From Melanocharis versteri (taxonomy: Eukaryota; Chordata; Aves; Passeriformes; Melanocharitidae), in contig VZTG01009363.1 in assembly GCA_013397845.1 (NCBI GenBank), positions 525,711 to 589,710 on the forward strand: DNA of 64,000 nt. The letters run 5' to 3'. Positions 1 through 14,900 of the stretch are shown in pieces. Below the pieces are notes generated by a model. That model searched no databases. It was not told the origin of the DNA and saw only the letters and a list, made by a program, of their open reading frames with translations. The translations under genes and the position numbers were made by a program. Each line of letters begins with the position of its first letter. Position 1 is the first letter of the stretch.

Positions 1-3000
1 ACTCCCAGAATCTGGATTAATCCTCTTTTTCTTTTAATATGTTTAACGCCATCATAAGAATTCTATGTGAGGGTAAATCCACTCCCTTCTCATAAGCTGT
101 CTCAACATTTTCTTCACAGCTACGAGGAAATGTCTTATTTCAAGGCTGGATTTTTCCAACTCTAACTTCCTAGTGCTAGATCTTATCGTGCTTTTGTCAG
201 TACACTTGACACTGAGGATGGAAAACAGATTTTTCTCCTTTTTCTCCCCTGTTGTACTGTATCCATTTTTAAGTAACAGCCATGCAGATTTTTAAAACCC
301 TGATCCAGCGGACCATTTAATCGCGTGATTTACTTAAGTACATAAGTAATCCCATTGACTTCCATGGGACTGCTCTCAGGTTAAAAGTTAAATGCATGGT
401 TAAGTGCTTTGCTTGAATAGTATTTAAGTTCTTTCTAATTTCTGATTTACTTTCTTTCCTTGCTCATGATACTTGATCTGTACAGTGCTGGAAGCACAGG
501 GTTTCAAGTAGATTATTCAGTATGGGATCACATAGGTTACAACACAGCAATTTCCATTGCAGCTTTTGTCTAGCACTGAAGGAATTCTGACTGATGGATA
601 CCAAAGGCTTTTTTTTGATGTTATTTTCTCTGAGGAACTTATGCTCTTCATTCCTGCTAATTCCCTCTGCTGCCTAGTTTATTTGTTCAGCAGTGCCCCA
701 AACAAGAAAGGTTTCCTTCAAACAATAGGCTGCTTTGCACTCTGTGTGTGTGTGGTTTACTAAATCCAGACCTAGTGAAAATGTACTGGTCTTCAGCTGG
801 TATGAATCAGAGCTGTCTGCAGAGACAAGGGAGATTTGCTTATTTACATCAGCTAATGATCTGACCTGTTGTCTACTGTTTTAATATATAAATGTGTCTA
901 CGTGTGCAGTTAAATGTGTAAGACCCAGGCAGAGAAACAGGCCTTCAACCATCTTCAAACATCTTGGGATATGAGACATAATAGTGGAGGCACAAGGGCA
1001 AAGCCTGAAATTAAAGTTCATTTCTTCCTGAGTTCAGGTATGGAAATGCATAATGTGGTATTGTCCCCCAGTACCAATAGCAAAATACTTCTGAATAATA
1101 TTTGCAACATAACTATGTCTGTACCGTGGACCTTTGAAAGTTTTCTAGCACCTGAGGTGTTTCAAATGCATCTGCATTATTTATTAATTTTTAGTAATAG
1201 TCACTGACCATTCTTGTGTCCTACATACACATGACCAGAGGTTCTGGCTGCTTTTGAAAACAATGTGAAGCAGCCATTTCAGATCAGTCAGGCTTGGAAG
1301 TTAAGTATTACCCAGCTCATGGTTTCAATTATTTTCTGAAGATTTCTATATCTGGTCTGTTGACCAGATGCAGAGCCAAACCCCTTCTGTAAGGTGCTGA
1401 GAATATACAGTGAGATTGCTCCTTAAAATACAGTACAACCCCAATACTCCAGACTTGCATACCCCGAATATCCTTCCAGCAGGTGAAATTTCATGGATTT
1501 CTTCATTTGGAGAGAGCATTTTGTCCATTGTGCTAAATATTCACAATGAGCCTATCTTCTAGGATTTTTTAAAACATACTTTGTCTGCAGGAACCAAATA
1601 AAAACATCAGCATAAGGAATCCCTACAAACCACTGTCCACAAAGTAGGATGTGTGATACTGTGCTGGACACTATAATGTAGCTGGCCCAAAACCTAAGTG
1701 AAATCCAGCATGACTTTGAAGTGTTAAGAGCCTAATGCTAAGTATATTATTGTGCTCTGTAGGAGTTTGCCTTCATCTTTTATGAGTTTAGCACTTTGAT
1801 TTAAGTTTTCAAAAAGATGATGATTTAAACATGGTAGCTGCCATCTCAGCTGACTGCAGGTTGTGCTAGAAAATGGCAGACTGGATTTTTTACAACTTGG
1901 AATAATTTCTATATTTGTTGTTCTTTAAGTCTGAATAATCAGACCCTGCCAGCTTCCATGCATGATAGATGTTGCACAAATCTATATTCAGCAGGATATC
2001 CAAGTCTCCCATTTTGGCCTGTATCACTCATGTCACAGAGCCATAGAATCACAGAATAGTTTGGGAGGGAAGAGACTTTAAGATATCACCTAATTGAACC
2101 TCCCTGTCACAGGTAAGGACACATTCCCGTAGATCAGGTTGCTTCCTGCTAGCTGAGGTGCATACACTCACAGTGCACACTCAAATCTGAACTGGTGAAC
2201 TCCACAATTCTTTTCTTAGCGTTTAGCATTTCACAGTGCCTGCAAGTGTACTGAAGTGTGGGCAAATGCCCCCGTCTTTCCCAGAATGGCTCCAGAGACA
2301 AAGGAAATATGAGGAACAAGAAAGGATTTCAAGAGTTATACAGTTGTCCTGTTCTGCCACCTGCACATCTTCATGGGCTTCCTACATTATTTTTGCTTGC
2401 AATAACTATTTAGCTGTTGGTAGAGGATATGGATATGGAGTAATATACCTCCAATTGGAAACACTGTTCTTGTCCGTGTCTCTCCTGACATTTTGTACTT
2501 TGTGGTCTTTCCTATTTCACCTTCCTTTTCCTTTCTGCCTCTTTTGTCTCATTCCTAATTCTCATTTCCTCTGAACTCAATTTTTCTTTTTTTTTTTTAT
2601 TCTCCTCCCATTTGTTAGGTCTCCGTAGCTAATGTTGTTTTTTCACAGTGCTTTAAAAAGCTTTGAGTATTGAGGCAGATGCACGGGGCAGGGTACCAGT
2701 TATATAAAAGGACAGCTGTAAAAACATGTGCAACGACAATTAAGCAAGAACTCTTAGAAACATGAAGTCATTAATCATAATTGCAGTAAGGGTCTTCTTA
2801 GAAATTGTCCTTAATATTTGAAATGGAGAAAATGTCAGCTTCAGGCAGCATTCCAGCTTTGCTTCCTCCACTTCCGTGCTGCTGCAAGCAAGGGGACTGT
2901 GTGTGTCCGATTATCAACTACAAGGAAGAAGCTTTATATTCAGACATCCTTCTTTGGGCTTGCTGTCCCATAGGCACTGGAGCACATTCCACTTTAAATG

Positions 3001-6000
3001 CAGCAGAAACAAGAGGCCAAGTTACCAGGCAGAGGATTATTCCCCAACAAAACAATTTCCAGTTTCTTCATTGAATATTATCAAGGCCCTATCCTGATAA
3101 TAGGATTCCTTTTCAGCAGGTTAGGGCAGCTACCATCTTCAGGAGTTGTTCAGCAGCTCACAAACTGCTAACTTAGTCCTCTCCATTTCAATAAACTCTG
3201 GAGTTGTTTTCAATAATCAGTCACTCTTTTAACTAGGTGATACAGAGCTGAATGACAAAGATGTGCTTAAGCAAACCAGATGAATGCACAGAAGGAACCC
3301 TGTTCCTTTCAGTTGCAGACTGAAAGCTGATATATTACATGTCGGCATGCAATAAAACTTTTTTGTTTTAATGTTCCTAGGGAAGCTTGAAACTAAACCC
3401 TTGCAAAACATCTGGTTCAAAACTTCAGCATTTTAATATTAAATGCTTCCTGAAATCTGTTTGTGTAACTGCAGGTTTGCTTCATAGCTTTCTAATAAAT
3501 TGTTTCTAGCTCATTTTGTTATCCTTGCACTGACTTTGATATCTCCTGCTGATAATATAATGTCAGTAATGGCGCTTCTCTAAGTTTAATAGATAGCTGA
3601 TATCCTAAGCACAGATTCTGAAGACAACTGCATAATTTTTAGGTTTCAGCTTCATATTGTCTTTCATTCAACTCTAAGGTTTTAATTTTTTGCTCCCTAA
3701 AATGAATTAAATTTTCGTTAGAGTTTTGTCTTACCAAACATAGTCTTCGGTATCACTATAGGTCCCTTCTGCAGTGCCTCTGGATAAGGTGGGAGAAAAC
3801 TTTGCATGGCCCTGTGAACAACAGTTGTCATGTTACTGCTGGGACTGGTATTTAGAATTTTGTGTCAAAGGCCTGAAGGGCTTGGAAAACAATAAATTTC
3901 AGCAGTGAAGTGGAAGATTTTTTTCCACAGCAAATAGTCATCCTTACCATCCACGGATAGACGAGCAAAAGGAAATCAGAAAAGGCTCATGCATTTTAAA
4001 GCATGCTAAGCCTTGTGAAGTTGGTCTTGCTGACCCTAAAAGCTGTACCTTAGTAGTTCCAGCTAAAGCCACATTAACTCTCAGTGTGATGCTCTAAGTT
4101 TTGCAGGCTGATTTCTGCCTTCTGCTGGTTTCATGTTTGTGCTGAACACAGCACAGAGTCCTGACCTGGCACTGCCTGACCCTCCTCCAGACAGGGTAAT
4201 TGTGTCAGCCTGACTGAGCTTCAGGGCTCGTGAACTTTGGGATCCTGTCATGCTAACACAGCTGTGCTACTCTGGGGGCCTGAGCTGGTATTTTTGCAAG
4301 ATGTGTAGCTTAGACTAACTGTAGATATTCAGCTTAATGCAGCCTCAGCTCCTCTGCCTGAGGCCTTCCAGCATGACTGAGAGCATCTCAGGAGCATGCC
4401 TCTCTCTGGGATAAGGAAGGACCCTTGGTTCCTAACTTCAGGTAATCAGGTAGAGCTCAAAGACTGAACACTAACTTCAGGGGGGCTCCAAGAGCCTTTG
4501 AAATACAGGAGAAAGCAGAAGCCACTCAGGGGCACCTGAAGCACTGGAAAGGATTAAAACAAAACAGAACTAAACAAACTTTTACAGCACAAAAGTTCAA
4601 TTCTATACCCTTAAAACCTGTACTAACTTCAAGCAAAGCTTTGTGCACGCTTTAGATTAGCCATGTAATTACACCACAAACCCCTACACGGATTTAATTT
4701 CAATTGGAAGCAGTAGGACTAATAGTGTGCTTACAAATAAAGCTAATTAAGATTTCGTAGAACTAGGGACTATTTCATACCAATACCAAGAGATTTAATG
4801 TCAGTATATAGCACTTTCCATGACTCATAGAGTCTATAAATATGTACAGGTATTTTCAGCCTGATCATTATATGCCTGGCCTAGCTCAGAAAGAAATGCG
4901 TAGGAAATGTGTAGCATAGTAGGAAACAACTCTTACAAACAGAAAATAATTGTGTAAATATCTAACTGGAACAAAATCCTATAGCTGATGTACAACACAG
5001 GAAATTCCATTTCAACATATTTCTTGATGCTTAATCCTGCCAGGTGGAATGGATCAACAAAAAGGGAGAAGCCACAGAACATGGTGAAAAAAATGTTACA
5101 CATTTGTGGAGGTCATCCAACGGGACCTAAGAAAAATCCACAAAGCAGCTACAACCCCCATTGCTCAAGTTCAGCCCGGTTCAAGCTCAATGTCTATACA
5201 TCTTGTTACAATTATTTACTTTTCAATTTATCGGTATCTTGCAAAAAATCTATTTTAACTGAAATTCCCTTTCAAGCTATTTTCCTATTTTTTTCAATAT
5301 ATAAATATTATTTCAATTAAAATAGAGTAGTAGTGGAATAACAGGGGTAGAAAATTGGGGTAGAGAAAAAGACACTTTCTACAATTAGCTCCCAACAGCT
5401 TCTTCAGACTGTCTCTAGTATGATTCAATATTAGAAGAGTACCTAATTAATTTCAACAGCGTCAATAAGCACTGAATCATCTGCTTGTATAAGAGTGGGA
5501 AAAATTGAAAATGTCAGCACAATGTCATGACATGGCATGCTATACTATAGCTGATCAAAGCACTCAAATTCAGAGGAAAATAAAATATTAAGAGGAAACT
5601 GTTGAACATGGTAGCTGAGATGAAAAATGGAGATCTCCATAATAGGTCACTGCAAATCAGATTTGGAATGTTAAAAGAAGAGAGTGGATATTTCCCATGA
5701 AACCTGAAGATATTATTGATGAGATTTTTGTTTAATTAAATTTAAAACAGAAATGAGAGAGGAAAAGCTTTTCAGAGTAAGCACGATTAGCAGCTGCCTT
5801 TCAGGAACAGGGTGTTGGGCTCTTAAGTGCAATTCTAAGGCTAAGTTTAAGCCCAGGATTAAATTTAAGACATACTAGCTCTATCAATTTTGTCCTTGAG
5901 TTCCTTACACCTCCTCTTTCAGCCATTAGATATATAAGAAATAACACGAGAGCAAAGAACTAGGATTTTGTGCTTTTGTGAAAACAAATAGATACATACA

Positions 6001-8859
6001 GTAGTGCCTATTTCCATGTGGTTACATAATGGTTATAATAAAGTGAGAGGAGTAACATCTAAGATGATGCAAGACACTTTGCAATGTTCAAAATCAGCTG
6101 AATTGAGAACAGGAGCCGAACACGCACCAGGATTCCGTGTCTCAGCATCAGCTTAAGGACAGGCTTTGCAAGGTGCAAGTGGGTGCTTGGCCAGAGACTC
6201 CCAAGGAGATCTTCAGAAAGCAGACAATTCTAAAAGTAAGTGGAGGGATCTGTGCCGAGGCATCCTCCAAGCCTCTTCCCCTGGGGCAAGAGTGCTGCTC
6301 TCCCTCCCCACAGGGCTGGGACTGCCTGCTTTCTCACAAACTCCTGTGAACTGTGAGTGACCTGTTGAAACCACCCTTTTTACTCTGGATGGAGTAAAGC
6401 TTTCTCTATATAGGGTCAGGTTCAGAAACAGCAGCAAATGAATGCTGTTAGTGAATTAATATTAGCAAAGAGAAATGCCAAAAATGAGTGGACAAACCCT
6501 TGCAGTGAAAGATTGTTAGGATTCATTACACATGTAGGCTAATAGCACATGTTTCACAAGTGTCTGTAATAGATTGTCTTCCTTTGTGCAAATGTATTTT
6601 CCATTTTCACTCTTTCCTGAGCCAAGCATGACGTTCAGAGGGAGAGAGAGATTGCCCCTTCTACTTCAGCCCAAAACCCAGGGATCCTTAACAAAGTCTG
6701 GCCAGGGGATTGCAAGGTCTGCAAGGGTACCTGCTTGGTATTTCCACAGAAGAGAACTTGAAATGTTTTGGGTAGTGATGAGCCTTGGTCAAGGAGTTAG
6801 CAGCAGCTCAATGAGACAGCAATTCATATAGATTGCAACAAAATACATATTCCATTCCATCCATCATTTTCAGAAAAAAAGTGTGGAGTTACCTTAATTT
6901 TTAATGCAAACTGGGGACCTGCAGTTTACATTAAAGCTAACAGATTCTTCACTCTTTCTGACAACGTGTTTAGAACTAAACCCCTCAAATCTCTTGCCTA
7001 AGCAGCATTAATCGTGCTAGATCTTAGCCATCAATCATCAATTGGCTTTTATGAATGATTAGGTAAACAAAATAGAATAGAATGTTTTAGAGTTGCTGTT
7101 ACAGACCACGGGCTACAGACACTCACTCTTCCCATCTCCTCTTTCACTACAAAGGAGTAATTTTGCTCAATATGACAAGGTGGGATATGATTTGCTAACA
7201 ATATCTGTCCATATTTTATATCGAGCACCAAGTTAGTATTTAGATATCTCATTTCAAACTATCCAAAACTTTGTACAAGTCAGATCTCAGACATATTTCA
7301 CAGACATAGAGAAACTGAAGGAAATAGCATTAAGCGGGCAAACCCCCAAAACATTTTCAAGTATAATGATGTACAAAATGCCAAAAATTGCTTATCTCAT
7401 TCCAGAATCTGCTCATATTCCAGCCTGCATCTGGATTCCTGACTTTTTTCAGCTCCTGTACCTTCAGAAGGTGTACAAAGAAGGTCCTTACATAATGCAG
7501 TGTTTTTTATAGCAAGCTAAAACTATGCTGAAGAGATTAAATGTTGGAAGCTATTTTTAGCCAAACTAATGGTATCAGTTTCACTAATAACATAAGCTGC
7601 AGGTGTCTCCTAAAGTAAAAAGTAAGACGATGGAAGAGCTAGCAAGACAAAAGGCTACTGACTACAGAAAAATAGCAGTTCCAAATTACATTAAATTAGG
7701 CAATTCTGCCCAACACTCCCCCTGGTGGTTTTACCCATAGAGATGAGCATGAAGTCCCATACACGCAAAATCCCCCAGCCTAATGACTAAACGTCCCGTT
7801 AATAGGATTAAGTACCTTCTCATCAGATAAGTAGAACATGGCAAAATCCCTGACACTCCCAGAAATTAGATCAGAACACAGCCCAGCCCCTTCCTGACGC
7901 AGAGAGCAATTTTGCAGAAGAGGTGCAAAATATTCATGGTAAATATACTTGGTTTTTTTACTTTTCTTCGGTTGTGTGTTTGTATTTCTTTGCAAAGTTA
8001 ATTGGTCTTTCGCTGTAAATGTAAAGGTGCAATACGCAAGTAACTATAGAAGTAAATCCAGGCTATAAACAAATCCAGGCTTTTAATTTACATACGCTCT
8101 TGCATCTCCAAGAAGGCTATATTGGCTAACAAGGCACTTAAATACTGTGTTCTCTTAATCAGATGAGAACTATACAGTGAAGTTACATGGTTTCTGAAAA
8201 ATAAACCTTTTGCCTCTGCTCTTAGGAGGGAAATAAAGCAAGTGGCATTTCTTTTCCCTATTTTGTAGGAATTTCTTTCATTTGCTGATCTGTTTATTTA
8301 CAAAATTGATCTAATTGCTGATTTCTTGGCACACTTATTGTTGCATCTCTTATGTTCAGTCTTATTCTGAAAAACACTGAGAGGAATCGCATTTTTGGAC
8401 ACAAGAAATGGAAGAATATTCCAGAAAGTTCCCTCTTTAAAACTGGCAATAGTGTTGAGCACGGATGTATTTATAATATGAACTAAGGACACAATATGAG
8501 ATCAGTAATTAGTGTGTTTCACAAAGCAGAAAAGGGACAGACTGAGCAGCATAAGCTTTTGATTTTATATATACATGTCCTGATTCTGTTAACCACTGTG
8601 CAAACTCAGTGGAATTCATCTAATTAATCTAAATAGACAGTTACAAATGAGGTCAAGTTTCTTACTCATGTGTTTTCACCAAGAGTAGCATTTAGGTGCA
8701 TGCTATACATCTCAGAAACCATATTTAAGACAAAGTTAACGGGATCTTGTAAGATACTTAGTATTATATTTATTATTTATATTTACTTAGTATACCTAGA
8801 CATCTGCGCTTCCTGACAATGTTTACACATAACTGCACTGAACTGTTTTTCTTTAACAG
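1..8859. other. Gene-free sequence upstream of CLUL1 coding exons
   Basis: I see no coding exon here on either strand. Open frames are short (at most about 112 codons), lack homology I recognise and have no paired splice signals. The stretch is AT-rich with scattered homopolymer tracts (for example T-rich at 2582-2600) and one short CR1 tail near 2041-2155. The first CLUL1 coding exon is preceded by a splice acceptor, so at least one CLUL1 5' noncoding exon and the promoter must lie in this stretch or left of it. I could not place them. Confidence 0.6.
2041..2155 (-). repeat. CR1 LINE 3'-end fragment (short)
   Basis: The sequence opens with the CR1 terminal octamer motif on the reverse strand (catagaatcacagaat) and continues with a diverged version of the usual CR1 3'UTR wording: 'gggaagagacttta', then 'cacctaattgaacctccctg', then 'agatcaggttgc'. 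Orientation is minus because the octamer end lies on the left. It is about 115 bp, heavily 5'-truncated and non-coding. Confidence 0.75.
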
Positions 8860-8969
8860 AAAGAACATGAGGTCCTCTTGGATATTCATAATGCATGTGC
8901 TGTGTCTGAAGGGCCACCAGTGTGCACCGACGAAGCAGGAGGAAATGGATCTCCGGGACAACCTCAAGC
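8860..8969 (+). CDS. CLUL1: CLUL1 coding exon 1 (start codon, signal peptide)
   Basis: Acceptor 'ctttaacag' ends at 8859. Seven 5'UTR bases precede the ATG at 8867. The exon encodes the signal peptide and first mature residues and stops at AAGC|gtacgt in phase 1. An ATG further upstream in the same frame (8819) lies in intron before the acceptor and is not the start. Confidence 0.92.
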
Positions 8970-11900
8970 GTACGTATGCTTCTCCTGCCAGGGTGTGCTG
9001 GGAGCCCCTGGGTCCAGCTGGGGAGTGCATTTTGGCTTCCACACTGACTGGCATCAACAAGTTCCACTTGCATGTGTAGGGCTCAGAAACCAGAATAAAG
9101 CTGATTGCATGCCTACACACACACACACACACACACAGGGAAGATACGAACAAGCAGGATGAGAAAGTTAAGGGATTAACAGATAAGCATCACCTGCCAA
9201 AAAAAAAAAATTATTTACAGGATTTTTATAGGTTATTCGGTTCCTTGTAGATCATCAGAACATGAACCAAATCCAAAATTCAATTGAACAGGTTTTGAAC
9301 TATTTTGTTTGTTTAAATAATGTTTGAAAATACTTACTCTACACTTATAGGCTTCACTGAAAAAGGTGGCTTTTACAAACAACTGAAATAAAATTACTTA
9401 ATTTAGAAAATAGCAGCTATTCTGCCCACACACACATACACCTCTAAGCATGGCTTTATTTTGTGGATAGAAAGAGGATCAGCCATTAAACAATCCTGTG
9501 CTTCAGTCTATGTTAATAAGATTTCTGTAATAAACAAACAAAAAGTTAGGAGTGAGGAAGAAAGATATAAAGGAAGAAGTGATCGACGTGTTTTTGGAAG
9601 TCTCAAGGTGATGCGGTTTTACTTGTTTTCTATAGTTCCAGTGACAGTCAGGGTATTTCCACAAAGAAAACAAATACAGATAAAGGATAGGCAATCATGC
9701 AGAGCTTCAAGGCACAACCTGAGCCAGCCCCGGTTTTCACCAAAACTCTATGGTCATTACTTCACAGGAAGTCTAGAAATTGAATTTTTATGAAAACAGG
9801 TTGAAGGCATCTGTAATCTACATTTTCAAAATGTAAAGGGAAGCTGCCACAGGTTTCTACCAGATCAAAGATAAATATAAAGGTTATGTCACTAGAAAAC
9901 TGATGAGTGATCCTTGGGTATATCCAAAACCTAGGATGATGTCCTGTACAACCAGCTGTAGTTGACCCTGCTTGGAGTGTGGGGGGCCAGACTCAATGAT
10001 CTCCAAAGGTGCCTTCCAGCCTTGATTGTTCTGGGATTCAGTAATCAGCAGTGGGATAGTTGAATATATATCTTGAGTTACATACAGCTGATCCTTGCAA
10101 AAGCTCTGGGCCAGATTCTTATCTGATGGAAATTGTCTTGGCTCAGTGTTATTTGGCATTCGCTATCTCAGATTTGGCTCTGCCGCTGTAGGGAAACATA
10201 GAGCTATTTCATTCTCCTTCATCATCAGTGCATGACAATTTGCAATAGTGTTAAAATCTGATTAAGTCACTGTATAATTTGGCTTTTTTTAGAATTATCT
10301 GAAGTTGGAGAGAAGTATGTAGATGAAGAGGTAAAGAAAGCTTTGATTGGTATTAAGCAGATGAAAATTATGATGGAAAGAAATGAAGATAAGCACATAG
10401 ATCTGATGAAAACCTTGAAGAAGAGCAGTGAAGAAAAACAGGTAACAAGTGCATCTGTGGGTTTTTAATGTTTATCCTAGGAAGAATGTAAACCAAATTG
10501 TATGTACAAAACAAGCAGCGTACATCTTTTTATACAGTCATGGGACTGAGAGAAAATCTGCTTCTGCCCCTTTGTCTCACTAGCAGAGGAAAATTGCACT
10601 TACTGCTTGTTTCTAAAAACCCCTGCTTCACTGAATTCACACCGAGGCAACAGCAGGCCACTGTAGAATGGAGTTTTGTGCAGAAGGTCCAGCAGCTCTG
10701 CCCTCCATGTCTCTGGGGGGCCACAAGATGTTTTCCAGCTTGCTTTGCAAACTTCAGACCTGCAGGAAAATATCAAAGCCACAAATGATAATGTGCTCCA
10801 AACAAAGTACAGTGAATCAGGGAAATTTCCAGTGTTTTAGTGCAATGCCTAGGCTCAGAGCCATGTGCTCAGATGATCTGAAGAAACAGAAGTTTACTGT
10901 ATATTTAAAAAAATACAAATATCCTAACTTTGTTTCAACGAAATTAAAGGAAAATTCCCTCCTGGCCCAACATCTGGTAGCTAGTTTAAACTATTTGTAT
11001 TAGCAAGCCAAGAGGTACCTGATAGCTTTCTAACATTTTAAGGAACACCAGTGCACTCCCACAATCAACACTCTTGTTAGATCTTACTGGATGATTTCAT
11101 TTACACGGGACTTACATCCACAGTGAGAGTTCATAAAACACTGAATAAATGTATTAGAAAGATCAGAAAATAACTAAACATAGATTATGAAAACTGCAGT
11201 TACTGTCTCCATCAAGCACATTCTGACGGAAATTTTCTTTTATATGAGTCTCTTCCCTATTGGAATGCTGACAAAAAGGAATAAGCCCCACCAATTAAAA
11301 GGCTTCTGTCATACTTAGAGATAACTTGGAACTTGTTTGGAAACCAAAACTATTAAAATACCTTGCAATTGGAGAGAGAAATTGATGATGTGCCATCTAC
11401 TTCAATAGGAAGAACTTTTCTCTTCCCATTGTCAAGTCTATTCCAAAAATGCTGCTTCTGATCTGCTCAGCTTTGTGCCCTAACTGATGAGGTAAATAGA
11501 AGCAGCATTGTAAAATGCATCTTGTTTCCCTTCAGTATGGAAGGAGTGCCTCACTTCCACAAGAGCAGGAAAAAAAAACCCCTCACTACAGCCTTTTGAT
11601 CAGTACACTCTCAAACAGCAGAAATGCTATACTTTTATATATTTCTACATTAGAGAAAGACTTTATGTACGGCAAGGACCTAGCCTCATGAAATTCCAAT
11701 CCCTTAAAGGTAGAGAAAAGCAACAGAAAATGACTATTTGTGGGCCAGATGAATACTGTTCCGATGGTATGGATAAAAAATAACATGAGTTGAACATATG
11801 ACCATGTGGGAGGTTGAATTCTTACACAGAATGATGTGTGAGTTTTTTTCTTAACATCAAAAATCCTGGTAGACTGTGGAGATCCATTTGTCTCTGTAGG

Positions 11901-14900
11901 CTGTGCCCCCTGAGAGAACAACATCAGAAAAATCCTATAAGGAAAAGGTTTTCAGTTTTCAGTTCCCTCCATATGTCACTGCAGATGAGACGACAACCTA
12001 TCCTAGTGGTTATGGATTAGCAAAAAAAGGAGCCATGAATAGCCAAAATGAGTGATCAACAGTGGGATAAGTACTTAGAATACTAATCTGAAAATTGCCC
12101 TCAACTGAATCTCTTTCCTTACTTAGCAAGCCTTGCGACTTATGGATGAAGTAAAGGCAAGATTGGAAGAAGAGGAAAGACAATGTCAAGTATCCCTGAA
12201 AAATCTATGGGATGAATGTGAATCTTGTTTAGAAAGTACCTGCATGAGATATTATACAACTTGCAAACATGGTGTGTCAACCTTTAAGAGAAAGGTAGGA
12301 GGAAACTTTATCTGGGGAATACTCTTGAGTTCACCCAGAGTTTTAGAGACAGCACATCTTATTTTCTCAATACCTATATCTGCCAGTTGTATCAGCTTAC
12401 TAAAATTAATTTGACTTGGAGGGTCTGGAAATATGAAGTTATATGGTAGAGATTACATGTGATTATGGTCATTGAATGCTGAGCCAAAATGAGTTCAGTT
12501 GCACCCTGGCAAGATTCCATGGAAACTGATGACTCCCCTGACTCCAACAGACTCCAACAGACTCATTCCAGATATACAATGTTTTCTCTCACAGTAGGAC
12601 TTGCATTAAGATGCTCGATAACTGTTTGTGAAAAATACCACATAGATTCTTTACGGTCCATCTGAAAATCATCAAAGTTAAACGTGTAGATATAGTTAGC
12701 AAAATTACATGGGGAAAAGAAAAATCACCTACTTATTACAACACCATTCTTTCCTATATTGATCTTAAATCAACTCCTTAAGTAACAAACAAAGCTCTAA
12801 AATGCTTAACCTCTTTTAATAAAGGAACCTGTCAGCAAAGGAGATTCCCCTAATTCTACCAGAAAGAAAATGTGCTTTCCTGGATGGCACACTATTATTA
12901 CTACAAGATTTAACAAAATTGTAATCACATTTATTTGTTTGGGTATACGCTTTAAGTGCAATGAACTTCAGAAGCAAAACTGTAATTGCTGCTACTAAAA
13001 TGTTAGCCAGATTACCTAGCTTTCATCCCTCTCATGTACTGAAAAATACAGTAACTTAAACATTAAACATGGTGTGTTTCAGGCAGGGTTTAGAGCAAAG
13101 GTGTTTAATATTTGTGCATATTCTTGAAATAATTCAGGTTAAAATGCGGGAGATATTAAATTTAAGACTATTGGTGGTACTTTTAGCTCTTTAGATACCA
13201 CTCATGGGTACCTCATATTTATATTTTGGACTTTCAAGAGTCTGTGGATGCTGAAATTACTGCAGTAAAAGTTATACACTGCATTGTCACTGTCTCTGAC
13301 CCTCTTGGTAACTTCCTCCATGAGTTATTTGGTTTATTTGAAGCATTCAAAGTAAGAAATGTGTTGTGAGCTAAGTCATTAAAAAAAAAAAAAAAAAGAG
13401 AAAGAAAAGAAGACACAGATGATAGCTGTGGCTGAGGACACACAGACAGCAGGAGCAATACTGGCTTAGGCTGTTCCTGCAGTGCTGTTTCACACTTCAC
13501 CTTCCCTCTGAGTTGCACTGATGGTCAGATCAAGCTGATGATTTGGTTTAAAAAAAAAAAAATTAATATACATAACTTATCTATGTGTATATATATATAC
13601 ATAACTTTATCTGTATGTATATCTGTCTATATCTATCTATATCCATATGTGTGCATTTCAGCGGGGTGCATTTTAACCCTTACCCATTTCCTAATGCCAC
13701 GAAGCGTGGCTCAAAAAACCACTCCATTGGCTCAGGCCAAAGTAGTGCCTTAAAGTAGGGAGCAGGGAACCAGCGGCTAAGACCCAGGAACTGGAACTCT
13801 GTATAGCAGAAATGACACCTGGCCTCTTACATGATGAAACCATGGACTCAGAGCCACTGCTTTATTGATTTTGCTGGTTTCCATTCGCACGAGGACGTGA
13901 GGATTTGCCCATTGGTGAGAGAGGGCAGGCTTTTTATAAATCAAAGTGAGAACAATCACCTTCTGCTCCTTACATCGCACATAAGCAGTCAGAAATGCAT
14001 CTCACATCTTTCCTATGTAAAGTCCAAACTGTCTGTTGGAAGAAACCCAAATGCTGATAATAACTTTGAGCCTCCACAGATTAAAGGGCAACTGGCAGCC
14101 TTTTTACTCCAGATCTGATTTGGAACGAATGGTTTAGATTGAATGCACTTTCCTTCTTTGGGGTCTAGTGTTTTAAATCACTTCAGAGATTATGCTGTGT
14201 TGGCAGTTATTAAGAAGGTATTTTTTCTATAAGTATTTGAAAGAGAAAAATTACAGACACTTATCTGAGAGATGAGAAACCAATAAATTGTCAGGTGGCT
14301 GATCTGTTTCCTTCTTATACACAGGTTGAAGATTTTTTGAGGAAAATACCTCCACTCATATTTACTTTTCATGAGGATCAAGGAAGAGACATCCAGTCTA
14401 ATGAAAAGCCTGAGAAAGAGGATACCCAGCTAGTAAAGATGGAAGATTTATTTAGCCAGCTATTATCAGATGTGGGCTCAATATTTGACAGAAGTTTCAT
14501 TTTTTTCAAGCACATGCAAAAAGAATTTGACCAGTCTTTTCAGACATATTTCATGTCTGACCTGGACTTGAGTGAGTCCCCCAGCATGCCAGCTTTACCC
14601 GAGGTCACCACCAGGATTGATGGCTCCCAGAGAGGCTGGGGCGTGCCCGGCTTCTTACAGACAGTTTTTGATTTCAGTAAGACGGTGTTCGAAGGTGTCA
14701 GTGAGGTGATCACCGACGTATTTGATGAATACAGAGATCATAGAAGAGATGTGCCAGAACAAACCAAAGGCAAGTATTAGAAAATGAAAACTGACTGTGC
14801 TGTCAATGACATCAACTCCCTCGGGGTGGCTAAACTACAGTGAATGACTCAGTTTCCAGTCTGTTAGTGGGAGATACGTAAGGAAGCTCTGGGGCCTATG

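Noticed and set aside
8783..9153. Minus-strand open frames opposite CLUL1 exon 1
   Set aside because: Shadow of the CLUL1 exon and the adjacent AC repeat (the VCVCV run).
14777..14779. Stop codon at the end of CLUL1 exon 4 read as a premature end of the gene
   Set aside because: The following exons continue the protein in frame once the GC donor at 14770 is used, and homology to human CLUL1 runs through the junction.
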